A stretch of 64,000 nucleotides of DNA from Taudactylus pleione (lineage: Eukaryota; Chordata; Amphibia; Anura; Myobatrachidae). The notes below the pieces were generated by a model. It worked only from the letters and a program-made list of their open reading frames with translations. It had not been told where the DNA came from and did no database searches. The stretch spans positions 2,671,001 to 2,735,000 of the forward strand of contig JAUIMM010000566.1 of NCBI GenBank assembly GCA_031769625.1, written 5' to 3'. Position 1 is the stretch's first letter; every line of letters starts with the position of its first letter. Positions 23,453 through 34,624 of the stretch are shown piece after piece. Made by a program: the position numbers and the translations under genes.

Positions 23453-23746
23453 AACATTTCTGCGTTAAATAATTTAAGTATAAAGTATTTTTTAATCCTG
23501 AGATGGCTTCAACAGAAAATTTGTTATGGCGGTACAAGTGAACCGTCAGCGTAACTTCTAGTGATGTGTGCGGCAATGAGAACACGTACCCTACAGCCAG
23601 CAAATACACCCATATAAACCAGCAATAAGGCTCCTCACCCTTACTATAATAGACTCCTCTCTTATAAAATAGGATATCTGACAATAGTTTCCATCTCATG
23701 CTATTATTGCCATTGAGCAGTTACTGTCTATGCTCCTTGTCACCAG

Positions 23747-23857
23747 GCACGTTGTTGTGGTTGGGCACATTACCATGGACAGTGTGACTTCATTCATCAA
23801 AGAATTTTTGCACAAGGATCGAGGGGAGATCACTACAGACGTTCTCTTTATTGGGGA
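23747..23857 (+). CDS. KCNU1: KCNU1-like (Slo3) channel, first RCK1 exon
   Basis: This 111-base exon completes the split lysine codon (phase 2 start), runs 36 codons and ends in phase 2 before the donor GTGAGT; the acceptor is CACCAG. It reads HVVVVGHITMDSVTSFIKEF then LHKDRGEITTDVLFIGE, the start of the RCK1 (regulator of K+ conductance) domain. Slo1 has HIVVCGHITLESV and LHKDRDD in the same places. The segment GEITTDVLFIGE resembles mammalian Slo3 (GEINTEIVFLGE as I recall) more than Slo1. Using Slo1 numbering from memory, D362 is E here, D367 is kept and E374 is D. The domain forms part of the cytoplasmic gating ring. Confidence 0.93.
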
Positions 23858-24041
23858 GTGAGTATATTTTAAAATATTTTCCATTCAGTTGTGAAAATAT
23901 CGGTCTAATATCAGATTTGTTCAGTTTGAAGTAGATTAAGCACATGGTGAAGTCAAAAAGTACTTTAATGATTTTTTTCCTTTATATCAATGGGCTGGAG
24001 GGTATTAACCTTGGGTTTTCTCTGTTACCCATCCTTCTGCC

Positions 24042-24395
24042 TAGGGATGCCAATCCCGGGATCAGCGGGGGGATCCTGGGATTTTGGCCTAAAATTGTAG
24101 GGATTTCAATCCCAGGAATGGAGCTTCCAATCCCAGGATTTCGGGACTAAAGTACGCATGTGATATTTAGTATTTTTTTCATCCTGGGCAGGGCTTGGAG
24201 CACCTACAGCACTCAATCAGGCGCTGCCTGGCTGTGCGCAGCGGGAGGTGACGTCAGAAGTCACCCTGTGCAGCCCCACGCCCCCCCCTCCCTTCAGTCG
24301 CGCCCGCCCCATTGACTAACTCAATCCCAGGTATCCCGGGAATCCTGGGATTGAGTGTTTTTCAATCCCAGGATTGGAAAAACCACCCAGTATTC
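24042..24395. mobile_element. MITE with AATCCCAGGAT repeats
   Basis: Starts GGGATGCCAATCCCGGGATC and closes with TTTTTCAATCCCAGGATT. AATCCCAGGA and TCCTGGGATT occur repeatedly in both orientations. Non-coding. Confidence 0.6.
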
Positions 24396-24921
24396 GCTTC
24401 CCTACTTGTGCGTGCCTGAGATGCTCACCATTAAATATCTGTTTAAGCCATTCTGCCCCCTGAAAAGTGCCTGGAAGATGTCATCTCATGACCTTCATAC
24501 AACACTTCATGATCTGGACACTTCCTGTAATGTAACCCCATCGGCCTTCCATGCCATAGTTCCTAACCTGACATACAGTACTGTACCCTAACACAGCCCT
24601 TTAGATATTGAGACACAGCCTGTGTCAAATGGCCATCATCTCTTTTTAGCTGGCCCATCTATAGAGGATGAAGACAGGGGAGCATGTCACAGCAATTAGT
24701 ATATACCATGGCACCAGTTGCTGATCTAAAGATTCCTAACACCTAAGGACTCTCCCTATGAGATCCAAGTGATAGCAGAGGAACTATCTGTGCACCACTG
24801 CATCTCCCAACCAAACTGGTGCTTTAAAGTCTGTGGGAAGGCATAAGGTATTATGAGATCTCTTAGTTCCATGTTTGTGTGACATTGCATAGATATTATT
24901 ACTAATTATCTGTATTTGTTA
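24396..24921 (+). other. Intron, unassigned
   Basis: No exon or element recognised in this part of the 23858-32769 intron. Confidence 0.5.
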
Positions 24922-25999
24922 AGGCGGGTACACACTTGTACAATCACACCTCTGATGCGATTTTTCTTTAGTTTTAAGTTACATATTGATCCACATACAT
25001 CTATCCTCCATGCACTACACGTCGCATTACACATAACGTGTCAGCGCCGTGCAATACGGTAGTGCAGAGCTCTTTTCGTGCGACTTTTTCCCTTAAAATG
25101 TGTCTTATTTTCAAAGCGGCTGTGACAATGTAACGCAGAGTTTTGCATATACACCAGCATGGCGCGACTAGAAGGGCTGTTTAACCCGCAAGGAGGCTTG
25201 ATGCATGTGGACACATTTGTACATTTGAAACTCCCGATCACAGTGCCGATACGTGCGTACACATCTATACAATCTGACTTGCGATCTTTGATCCCTATTG
25301 TCTAAAATATCTGTTGAAAAGACACAAAGGCAGCACTGCTGCTGGAGGAGTTTGGCAGAAGTATCGGAGTCCGCAACCACAGGGCCTAATTCAGCAAGGA
25401 TCGCAAGTGCAAAAACGCAGTGCGCTTGCGCGAAACAGCCGCTGCGATCGCAGTGGCTACGCAGACCCATCGCAGAGTGATTGACAGGAAGTACTGTTTG
25501 GTGGTGGTGACGGGGGTGGTCGGCGAAACGCAGGCGTGCTAATGCGTTTCAACGCCATTACAGAGGCGTGCATAATTAAGCCCCTGCGATGGCATACGCA
25601 GCCTAAGCTCTAGATACCAACAAGAAGTCAGTAGTAAGTGAGGTCTGGCCTGCCTTCATTGTGCGTGAGGCTCCGATGGTATTACGGATGTGAGAAAAGG
25701 GAAGTGGGCGTCATTATGTTGTGCTGCGGCAGCATTGCGATCGCAGTCATTTGCATAATTTCGCAGCAGAACTGCGTACGCGCTTGCATCAGCGATCCTT
25801 GCTAAATCAGACTCACAGTACACTCTTTGTCCAATATTGTACCATCGAATCAGATTAAAAATATACTGCACACAAAACCTGATCCTTTGATGCAACCAGT
25901 TTTCTTCCGAGAAAACATAATGGAAGGTGCATGCACACTCTAAAGATATCGCATGAATGGGTCTGGAATCGAAAGAACAGCCCAACTATAGTGCAGGTG
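24922..25999. mobile_element. MITE with a second MITE nested at 25383-25812
   Basis: The outer element starts AGGCGGGTACACACTTG and seems to end near TGCAGGTGTGTATCCAGC. The inner one begins AGGGCCTAATTCAGCAAGGA and ends with CCTTGCTAAATCAGAC, placing it in the GGGCCTGATTC group, with GCGATCGCAGT motifs inside. The block near 25110-25200 shares CGACTAGAAGGGCTGT with the element near 36120 in inverse orientation. Confidence 0.55.
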
Positions 26000-26470
26000 T
26001 GTATCCAGCTTTATTGTGTTTTACACAGTGGGATTCTGTGAGCAGTTACTCAACTGTGAGTTTAGCTAGTTATGTACAGTACATGAAATATCAATTGAAC
26101 AAGAAGTTTCAGCATTATTCTATATTGTGTTTGATTACATTGACCTTTTGATACATTTCACCTCTACTTACTCTCATCTCCATTCCACTGGTGGGCGAAC
26201 ACACATCTGCTACGTGTGAACATTATATACAGATTTACTATTTAGGTCACTGGAAAGGCTTGTTGAGAATCACTTTTGATCTGCTAAACAAATGAAAAAA
26301 ATAATTAGAACCAGTTAAGAACCATACACTAGTTAAAATATATTTCCGGAGCTTGTACCCCATAGGCAAGGCCATCTATAGATGGCGTTGCATAATAGAA
26401 GCCTATGGGTTACTGGTCCTGATTCAGCAGTGTTGTAGTTCTTTTCCTTTTTATGTGATTGGATTCTGCA
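26000..26470 (+). other. Intron, unassigned
   Basis: AT-rich, no exon seen. A small inverted motif GCCATCTATAGATGGCG lies at about 26371. Confidence 0.5.
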
Positions 26471-26818
26471 TAGAGATGAGCAGTTTGGTTTTGCTGAAAA
26501 CCGAACACACCCAAGGGGTTCTAGGTGGAATAAAGTCCTGGCTCGGGTCTTCTCAACAAGTTCAGAACTCAGATCTAAAAACAGAACTTGCGTATTTTGG
26601 AATATCCCTCCCTTTAGATTTCAGGAGCTGGAGATGGTCAAAATTGACTGGAAATTACTGGACATGAATGTTATTGATGTTAATTATACTATAGGAACAA
26701 AATCAGGCCCAAGTTACATGATTTTAGCTGTTTTTATCAATTTTTTAAGAAATCCAAAACCAAAACAGGACGATGATTTAGAACCAAACCAAAACATGGC
26801 AGTCTGCGCACATCTCTA
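26471..26818. mobile_element. MITE with AGAGATG ends
   Basis: Begins TAGAGATGAGCAGTTTGG and ends TGCGCACATCTCTA. The interior repeats AAACCAAAAC-type motifs against GGTTTTGCTG. Non-coding; the two open frames through it have no homology. Confidence 0.55.
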
Positions 26819-27715
26819 ATTGTATTTTTACACAAAAAATTACTTCCTCCCCATATGTCTGACATAAGGACCAGTACTAGTGTCTCTTCTTGTGGGAATT
26901 TTTACTTGTTCAAAATATCATTCTACAGTAAGTTACCATCGGGAATCTGGACAGTCTATCCTAGTCCTGTGACACTGACACTGTCTTCCACATTTACCAC
27001 CAGATGGTACAGTAGCTCTGACCTTTTGGAATATGCTTGGGTGAAGAATTTATATAGGACTATGTGTGAAAATATTCAATTACTCTCTCATCAGCCCTAA
27101 CTGTGCAAATTAGTTCCTTAATTCTCCCACCTAATTGATTCCATATCCAGTCCAATAGGAAGTGTCAGCATTTCCATAAGGGTCAAATGGATAAGTCACC
27201 ATTGGCCCATTTCTATGGCTAATTCAGTACAGAGTTCGGCTAAGTTTTCCTTTTTCTTTTGAGATGTTTTTTATTTCAATCTTGTACCAGACCAGCCAAG
27301 TGCCATAGCTTGGCCCTGGGGCAAAATTGAGAGGGTTCAGTAGAAGATACAGTATACTGCATCCTGTCAGGAGGAGGAAGAAGTTCCTGGCTATTCAGAT
27401 TTATAAGAATTCTTTAATAATGAAGAAGATTCTTCTAAAAGACTGGGCATTGGGGATTTAATAATGGTTGACTCCTAAGATTCAGACCATGGAGGAACCT
27501 GAGTCTTTCGAGGTCTTTCACTTTAACAGAAAGAAAAGACAGATTATATATTTTCTGGCAAACTCACAATATAATATCCAGTCTATGTTTATGTCATGCA
27601 TGGACAAGACCAATTAAAATGTTGAATATTTACAGATGGATTTTATCCTACAGTACTTTCTGTTTTGTCTGGAGGATTGAGTAATCCCCACTTAAGGTCA
27701 ATAACCCTATAGTGC
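26819..27715 (+). other. Intron, unassigned
   Basis: No recognisable exon. The stretch 27300-27560 (GGAGGAGGAAGAAG and TTCTTCTAAAAGACTGGGC) could be an old retroelement remnant, but the frames are too broken to name. Confidence 0.4.
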
Positions 27716-27904
27716 AGAGGTTCCCACACGTGGTCCTCAAGGCTCCCTAACAGTTCATGTTTTAGAGATATCCTTGGTTGAACAAAAGTGGTTAAATCAA
27801 ATTGACTGAGGTACTAATTAAATCACCTGTGCTCAACCATGGATAGCTCTAAAACCTGAACTGTTGGGAGCCTTGAGGACCATGATTGGGAACCTCTGCT
27901 ATAG
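27716..27904. mobile_element. hAT-like palindromic MITE
   Basis: Ends CAGAGGTTCCCACACGTGG and TTGGGAACCTCTGC, with GTCCTCAAGGC and GCCTTGAGGAC arms. The same family occurs at 37190-37376 and, more diverged, at 39157-39345. Confidence 0.8.
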
Positions 27905-27978
27905 TGAGATTTTCCTAAATAACAATTATACTTAATTAAAATGCTGACAGCACAAATAAAAAAGGTAAAACCATTCTT

Positions 27979-28156
27979 AGGGGTCTATGTACTAAGCTTT
28001 GGAGAGAGATAAAGTGGATGGAGATAAAGTACCAACCAATCAGCTCTTAACTCTCATTTTTTAAACTCTGTCTGTAAACTGTAAGTTAGGAGCTGATTGG
28101 TTGGTACTTTATCTCTGTCCACTTTATCTCTCTCCAAGGCTTAGTAGATAGACCTC
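27979..28156. mobile_element. Palindromic MITE, second copy of the GGGGTCTAT family
   Basis: The left arm GGGGTCTATGTACTAAGC and right arm GCTTAGTAGATAGACC enclose arms with AGAGAGATAAAGTGGA and TCCACTTTATCTCTCT. It is related to 9413-9598 by the ends and by ACCAACCAATCAGCTC in the centre. Confidence 0.85.
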
Positions 28157-28689
28157 TTAATTATATTGAAGTAGCAGCAGGAGTATCTCTGAGACCCATT
28201 GTATCTATAGCTTGGGTCATCAATAAAGGAATTGTGACTTGGTCAGAACAAGTGACTTAAGCTGTTTATGCCAGCAGATTGATGTCTGAATTATTGACCT
28301 TACAAGCACATATTCAGAATGCATCCGGAAATAGAGCTTAGTTGCAATTTTAATTTCCACTAGTGTTTGTGCCTCTTCTTAACCCCTGGCTTAAAGTTTG
28401 GTAGGCTCACTCAGAATCTAAGCCTTCTCTTGAGTGTTCCCTTTTCAGATGATGCGGTCTTTGGTTTCATACTGAAAAAGAAAATAACATTAATCAGGCA
28501 ATGAGAGGTAATGTCTCAAGGTCCAGGTCCATCTTGATTGTGGTCCTTTCATCCTTATGGATAAGTCAGAGGTTAATTTTCAAGAGGTCAGTTCCCTACT
28601 TCTCATGGACGACAGAGAAAGGGAAGACATTCTAGATCATGTTAGTGACAGTGTGATACACCATTATTGTGCCCTGTAACTTTTTATTG
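28157..28689 (+). other. Possible degenerate retroelement remnant
   Basis: Contains fragments in several frames without a clear family motif. It may be internal sequence belonging to the LTR-like region that follows. I cannot name it. Confidence 0.3.
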
Positions 28690-29460
28690 TATATACTTCA
28701 TTGGTGACTGTGCACATCGTGGGGGGGCTACTGCAGAAGCAGCCACGCGGGAGTAAGGGACAATTCCCCGCGTGCCGCTAAGGAGTAGACTCGCGTGCCG
28801 GACAGTAAAACATCCGGGACCCGGAGAGGAGGCTATAAAAACTGGGTCTTACTGGAGGTTGTCGGTTGAGATAAACGGACTTGCTGAACAGAGACCGGCG
28901 TTGAGCGTTTGACCGTGGCTAGAAACGGCGCTGTAAAGTGACTTCCCCCTGCAATTGTCCCCAGTGTCTGGAAGCCACATCCCACTCCCTTGCCACTCCT
29001 GAGAAGTGGGCGGATCGGAGGTGGAGTCGAGGCAGAGCGGAGCCAGCCCTCCTAGCCTACTTCTAGTGACAGGAGGCGGACGGGATACAGAGGTGGGGCG
29101 GAGCTACATCCCTTCTAGACAGAGAGTGGGTGTCCTCGAGAGGAACTGGCCAACCTTTTTGGGCCGTCTCAACAGGGACTTGTCAGCTGAAGAGACACTG
29201 AGGCTGAGAAGAGATCTCTACAAGTGTGGATGACAGCTGCAGCACCTAAAGTAAACATCTGGACGAGGTCTGTAAAAATCCTGCTGACACAGCTAAGCAC
29301 TATAGATTTCAACCCCTTCCACAGCACAGCCCCAGATACAGGGAGATATTGAGCAGAATAACCAGTCAGTTTAGTTGCCCTGCGTGCATTTACTAGGAGT
29401 TCACCTGTATAACTTTCTAACACCTGATGCCCAGAAATGAAACTTCATTACTGCAGACAG
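28690..29460 (+). mobile_element. LTR- or leader-like GC-rich segment with TATA motif
   Basis: A GC-rich block differing in composition from its surroundings. GGCTATAAAAACTGGG at about 28830-28846 is a good TATA box candidate, followed by about 100 bases that could be a transcript start region. No paired LTR was seen, so this may be a solo or broken LTR or a 5' leader. Family unknown. Confidence 0.3.
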
Positions 29461-29656
29461 ATCATCTTAAATTTGCCGGCAGGAATCATTCACTGGAGAA
29501 TTATTAGAGTTATTAAAGCAGGCTTTAACACATCCATCCAATTTCCATAAATGACCTAGCCAGGGAGTTGAATTACCTTACAATAGCTTAAAAGGGTAAT
29601 ATTAAAAGCCCCATCCATCAGCAGGCAGAACGAGTTCCAGCACCAGTAGCAGAAGT

Positions 29657-29947
29657 GTTAAGATGGCCATACATCTGCGACAGATTGTCGCGATGAAGCA
29701 ATGCGATGGGAAATGCCGGCATTTCCGCGCGGAAACGCAGACAGACCACCACCGATGTTCAACGATCCGTCGCAGGATCGCTGAATTTTGACATGTTAAA
29801 TGTCCCCGATTAGACAATCACGATCATTTGTTGATCGCAATCGTCAAATCGGGAAAATCCAACATGTTGGATTTCTGCGATCCTGCGATGCCGGGTTGCA
29901 GCATCGCGGCATCACTGCAATCCATCGCAGATGTATGGGGCCCTTTA
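29657..29947. mobile_element. MITE with ATGGCCATACATCTGCG ends
   Basis: Left end AAGATGGCCATACATCTGCG, right end CGCAGATGTATGGGGCCC. Inside are inverted pairs around GATCGTGATTG-type sequence (TGTCGCGATG, ATTTGTTGATCGC). Non-coding. Confidence 0.7.
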
Positions 29948-30690
29948 GGCAGAATCCTGTCTTACAGTAAGTACTACAGCAAAATAATACTTCAGGACAG
30001 CACCGTAGAGCAGCCTTCACTTAAAAGTCTAATTTAATCAGCTACCAACTCTTCTTAACCATATTGTACCAAGGATTAAAACCAAAGATAGTACTCTACA
30101 GTTATAACTACAATCCTCCAGAAATAGCGTTAGCAAGTTATTTTAGACATAATTAACTATTATTATAACTACCATTTTTTTCTGAACTGTGCACCAATGT
30201 AGCCCTGGCCAGGCAGTATGTCCAGAGGTAGCCTGGCTTTAGGAATATTGTTGATATTGAGTGTATTACGCTAGTCCTAACATTTTTTATTTATATTGCG
30301 GTAATATTAATGCCAGTGAATGTTATAATTTAAGATTCTTATTGATTTATTTGTTGTGATAATACTGTGACAGAGTAAATTCCCATAACTTACTTTTACA
30401 AATTGCCTTGAAGTGTTCTGGTTCAATAAATTAAAAACTGTTTACATTGTGTGTTTACTGTGTGGGGCGCTCGGGACCATTTGCCTCTCTGCTGGAAAAG
30501 TGAGAAGAACAAGCCACCAGAATACCCATTGAAGTATCCTACATTGAAAGAATCTAATACACTGCAGAGGATTACAGCAGACCACAAAATTCAATTTGAT
30601 TCAGACTTTATTGTCATTGAACAAAAGGATGGAGAAGATCTGGAACCCCCCCTCCTTCACCCATTCAATGGCAGCTGGTGTATCACATAA
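29948..30690 (+). other. Intron, unassigned
   Basis: AT-rich. TTCAATAAATTAAAAACTG near 30421 looks like a polyadenylation region of an old retroelement but no body is evident. Sequence from about 30600 onward may already belong to the Penelope-like fragment read on the minus strand. Confidence 0.35.
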
Positions 30691-31500
30691 AGTTTTACGC
30701 TTTATCTGTGTTTTTGGTAATATTAAAGGTCTTGAAGTGGCTAGTTATGAATAGTCTTGGTAACGCTTTCGCTTTTCTGTCTTACGTGTGGCTTGTCTGA
30801 TAACAAAGGGGCCTCTGTATTCATTGCTTTTGAAGATCTTCCAGTGTTCCTCTAGTACTTTCTTAGGTTTCTTAGCTCTAAGTTTTTGCTATATTGTGCA
30901 ATAAATTACATTATCTTTGACTTGTTTGGTAAGTGTCAAAATTATTAGGTTTGGATTTGTCAATCCATTCTGTTCTTTTAGTGCTGGAGAGCTGTATGTT
31001 ATGGGTTTTTTGGCAATAACTTTTGCTTGGTTGAGTTGTTGTCAGTGCAGTTTAGTTTCAGATGTCTATGTTGGTTAAAATATCTGTTCTTGAGCCATGT
31101 GTTTTTGTATAGCTTATCTTAAGAACACAGTTGTTGCCGTCCAGAGGTTGATAGATTGTTTTGGAATTGACTATTGAGTTTTCAATGCATAGATTTAGGT
31201 TTAGGAAGTTGCTGCTGGTGGTGCAGTGTTCCTGTATTTTTGAGGTTCTTTGTGTTCTCGTTTATGTGTTTGAGTAATTCATTGAGCGTGGATTGTATTT
31301 CTTTATATACGAATAGTATTGCTTTCATGTAACATTTTTTTCAAAGTATTACAGTATATGTTACATGCATGGGTTATAGCTATAAATTACATTTTCTTAC
31401 CATGTGTTTATATAAATATTTGCATACAGTAAAGTAGTTGGGATGAATGTTGTTCCCATAGCTGTGCCTTATAATGTGGAAATGGTATATCTTCCTTCTC
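30691..31500 (-). pseudogene. Penelope-like element reverse transcriptase fragment
   Basis: Read on the minus strand from about 31500 downward, the translation gives GTAMGTTFIP, YANIYINTW, then SNFLNLNLCIENSIVNSKTI and YQPLDGNNCVL. This order matches Penelope-like RTs: the GTxMG block, YANLF-type block, then NFLDxxI, KTxxKPxDRN. Further on, KPKKVLEEHWKIFKSNE matches the downstream HW segment. Stops and the lack of the catalytic YxDD region show a degraded fragment. Penelope-like elements encode an RT related to telomerase and a GIY-YIG nuclease; the nuclease was not found here. The fragment is antisense to KCNU1 inside the 23858-32769 intron. Confidence 0.65.
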
Positions 31501-32118
31501 TGCTGCATTCAGTAAATTAAATAGTGCTTTAAAGAGCATTTGAAGCCATGATTCATATTAACATGTATAACAACCATGTGTTACTTAGCTTAATAATATA
31601 CACAAACGAATGAGTTTATTCTGGAAAAACTAAATTCACAAGCTGTATTTTATGTGCATAATGGCAACCTGACATGAGGAAGGAACTCTGTGCTATATTC
31701 TACCAATCTTGGGACATACCTGCCTACTCTCCCAGAATGCAGGGATATTCCAACACTCCAGAGAGCTGTCCCAGACATATGTCCCTCAAAGAAGTGTGTG
31801 ATCCGTGGGGTCAATGACAATAAATGATGTCATTATGGTCCTTCCCTCACTACACAATTCATGCATTGCACAGCAGGGGCATGGCCACAAAGACACGATT
31901 CACGGCACCACACCCCTCGCACCTCCCAAGTGGGCTTCACCATCTAACTTCTCCTGTGACGTCTGGTTAAGAAGTTTAAAGAAGCCGGCAATGAGAGAGC
32001 ATAATGCACTATATGGCCCAACTACAGTAACAAGCAGAGTTCAGCTATATGCAATAGCACAACAAAAGCCCCTAATAAACTAAGCCATATGAGCATATGA
32101 CAACATCCCCACACTATG
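31501..32118 (+). other. Intron with MITE remnant
   Basis: From about 31709 (GGGACATACCTGCCTACTCT) there is a diverged relative of the TAGGCATGTATG-type elements at 9945 and 61140. The rest is unassigned. Confidence 0.4.
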
Positions 32119-32347
32119 GGCCTGATTCAGAGGTGGACCCAGTTTCAGCCACGAGCGCGTCTATTTCCGCCGCCGCCAATGGTCTCCCTACTGAGATTTC
32201 TACCGGCTGCGGTAGGCCACTCCCCCTGTTACCACTCAGAAAAGCCCACCAAAATTACATATCTCTGCATCCAAATTTCTCCACCACCACCACCACCGGG
32301 ACACCTGCATGCGACATCAACTCTCCGTGCATCTCTGCATCAGGCCC
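32119..32347. mobile_element. GGGCCTGATTC-type MITE
   Basis: Left end GGGCCTGATTCAGAGGTGG, right end GCATCAGGCCCC. TAT/ATA flank it. The interior has the short (CCA)n run CCACCACCACCACCACC at 32281-32297. Confidence 0.65.
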
Positions 32348-32410
32348 CATATATGGTATTGGAAAACATTTCAAATATGTTGTTTAATTTAACACTCATT
32401 TTATTTAATG

Positions 32411-32695
32411 CAGTGATTCCCAAATTGTGCCCATTGGCACCCTGGGGTGCCTCGGGCCCTTGCAGGGGTGCCTCAGGTTGGTGGTCCAGCACCAAATCAA
32501 ATTATTTATGGTCACTGTAATGTAAATATGTGCACAAACAGAAGCGCAAACCTGTCTACCATCACATAACTGATCCTAAGGATGACAGGCAGCACAAATT
32601 ACTTCACTTTATTACATTTTTCTCTGACTTTCTCGATAACAAACTTTTGGCTTAGGGGTGCCGTGGAAACAATGCTGATACTTTAGGTGTTTTTT
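32411..32695. mobile_element. hAT-like MITE, second copy of the 20433 family
   Basis: Starts CAGTGATTCCCAAATTGTG and shares CACCCTGGGGTGCCTCGG and TTGGCTTAGGGGTGCCGTGG with 20433-20745 in the same orientation. The right end is degraded at about 32690. It ends 75 bases before the next exon. Confidence 0.75.
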
Positions 32696-32769
32696 TTTCT
32701 CTAACTTGGTCTGTAACACTAGTCTTACATGTTCCAGATCTTCCCACAAATGTTGTTTCTATATTTTAG

Positions 32770-32872
32770 AATTCTGCCCACTCTTGAATTGGAGGCTTTG
32801 ATAAAATGCAACATCCAAACCACCTTTTTCCATGGATCTGTACTGAACTACAAAGACCTTATCAGAGTCAAG
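32770..32872 (+). CDS. KCNU1: KCNU1-like (Slo3) channel, second RCK1 exon
   Basis: This 103-base exon completes the split GAA codon (phase 2 start) and ends in phase 0 before the donor GTGAGA; the acceptor is ATATTTTAG. It reads ILPTLELEALIKCNIQTTFF then HGSVLNYKDLIRVK. Slo1 has ISPNLELEALFKR and then GSVLNPHDLARVK in the matching exon. At the position of Slo1 Mg2+-binding E399 this protein has F (QTTFF), so the low-affinity Mg2+ site should be absent. Frame and length agree with the gene family. Confidence 0.93.
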
Positions 32873-32984
32873 GTGAGACTTGCTTGTGAATTATGTTAAA
32901 TAATGATAATGTAGATAGCAACAAATGTTCTCACATCCCCCCCTCGCTGATTGTATCAGTTGTCTTGACACAGTGATGTAAACT

Positions 32985-33433
32985 ACAGATGTGTTCTTTT
33001 ACACTGTGACTTTAGTTGGGCCAAATAGCCCATTCGGCGTGCAGATCCTGGGCAACTAAACTGCGCCGAATCGCCCAGGGCCTGGCAAAATGTGCGCATA
33101 AATAAAAAAAACTGGGAGTAACAAAACTTCATTGCTGGATTACACTGATCAGTTTAATGAGCAACATCTGTGTGAGTCTGTATCTGTGAGAAAAGGGGTC
33201 CGATGCGATCGGCCACGGCTTTTTCTCACACCGAGTTCTGTTGTGCGTCATCTGGGACTTTGTACGAGTGTAAACGCAATTCTTGTGTGGTTAATGTCAC
33301 AGCCCAGTGTCTCTAGTAGACTATGAGCAGCGTTTCACTGATTCTACGACACTCTCGGAGTGCCTCAGTTGTAAGTGGCGCCTCGCGCTGTGAGGTGCAT
33401 AGACACTAGGTGTATGTGGACACATCTGTATGG
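32985..33433. mobile_element. MITE with ACAGATGTGTCC ends
   Basis: Left ACTACAGATGTGTTC and right GTGGACACATCTGTA form terminal inverted repeats. A related end (ACAGATGTGTCCTCCG) lies at about 36091. Non-coding. Confidence 0.6.
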
Positions 33434-33632
33434 ATTTTATCACTATTAATCACTATTCCTGAGAAAGCGGCTCATAAATCCATCAGGAATTACTGACATA
33501 GTATATTTTACAGAAGAGCTATGAACTGTGTTAATATAATCTATCAGCATATTTATTGAGCATACTTTAACGCCTAATTTGCTGTGCTGATTTAGCAGTG
33601 CTTAACTTTTTTGTTACCTTTGCATTTATATA

Positions 33633-34073
33633 CAGGTTGAGTCTCCCATATCCAAAATGCTTGGGACCAGGGGTATTTTGGATATCGGAATATTCCGTAT
33701 TTTGGAATAATTGCATACCATATTGAAATGTCTTAGGAATAGGGCTCAAATCTAAACACAGAATACATTTATGATTTATATACACCTTATACACACAGCC
33801 TGCAGGTAATTTTATACAATATTTTCAATAATTTTGTGACTCAAACAAAGTTTGTGTACATATATGAAATTCATGTATGTGTCGTATATACCTTATACAC
33901 ACAGCCTATAGGTCATTTTATACTTTATTTTTAATAATTTTGTGCCTTAAACAAAGTTTGTGTACATTAAACCATCAAAAATCAAAGTTTTCACTATCTC
34001 AGTCATGCCAAAAATATTCCGTATTTCGGAATATTCCGTATTTCGGAATATTTGGATATGGGAGACTCAACCT
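33633..34073. mobile_element. Tigger/pogo-like MITE
   Basis: Perfect-looking ends ACAGGTTGAGTCTCCCATAT and its complement ATATGGGAGACTCAACCTGT. The subterminal text (CCAAAATGCTTGGGACCAG, TTTTGGATATCGGAATATTC) is strongly like an old mammalian Tigger-type element whose ends read CAGGTTGAGTATCCC as I recall. The two internal blocks around 33776-33810 and 33885-33920 (ATATACACCTTATACACACA and similar) are a partial duplication. Confidence 0.75.
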
Positions 34074-34541
34074 GTACTTTATTTAAGCAATTTACTTGGT
34101 ATTCTTTAGACAACGTGCCCTTCTTTTGGCACCATAATCTATTTTTTCTAAGATGTAAGCCCAAATTAAAAAAAAAAAATTGATAGAGAAGAATTGATAA
34201 AAAATCATGACTGAGCCACCCGGCTCACACATTGTATTTCAGGAGGCCACTGTATGTTCCTATTGTTCTCAGCGATTATTTCCTTTGTTTCTGCACAACA
34301 TTCTGGTGCTTTATATATAAAGTATAATAACCGGAGCAATAACATTTAAACAAGACATTGCTCAAGTATAGGAATATGTCTGATTTATTTAGCACACAGG
34401 ATCTGCAAGTATACAGTGTGTGGTACTCTATGGGTGACAGGCACAAAATCCACACAATAACTACATTATTATTATATGAGTAGCAAGAATATTACAGGGA
34501 TAATAAGAACTTTCCTTCTTCATACTGTGTCACTGTGACAG

Positions 34542-34624
34542 ATGGAGAACGTAGCTGCTGTCATGGTGTTCGCTAACAGATATTGTTCAAACTCAGAACA
34601 TGAAGATGCCACAAACATCAGGAG
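34542..34624 (+). CDS. KCNU1: KCNU1-like (Slo3) channel, third RCK1 exon
   Basis: This 83-base exon starts in phase 0 after the acceptor GACAG and ends in phase 2 before the donor GTAAGA. It reads MENVAAVMVFANRYCSNSEH then EDATNIR with a split R codon. Slo1 has IESADACLILANKYC then EDASNIMR. The A-N-x-x-C core and EDA-NI motif are family hallmarks. The leading ATG is an internal methionine here and not a start. One residue of the conserved NIMR end is replaced (NIRR). Confidence 0.92.
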
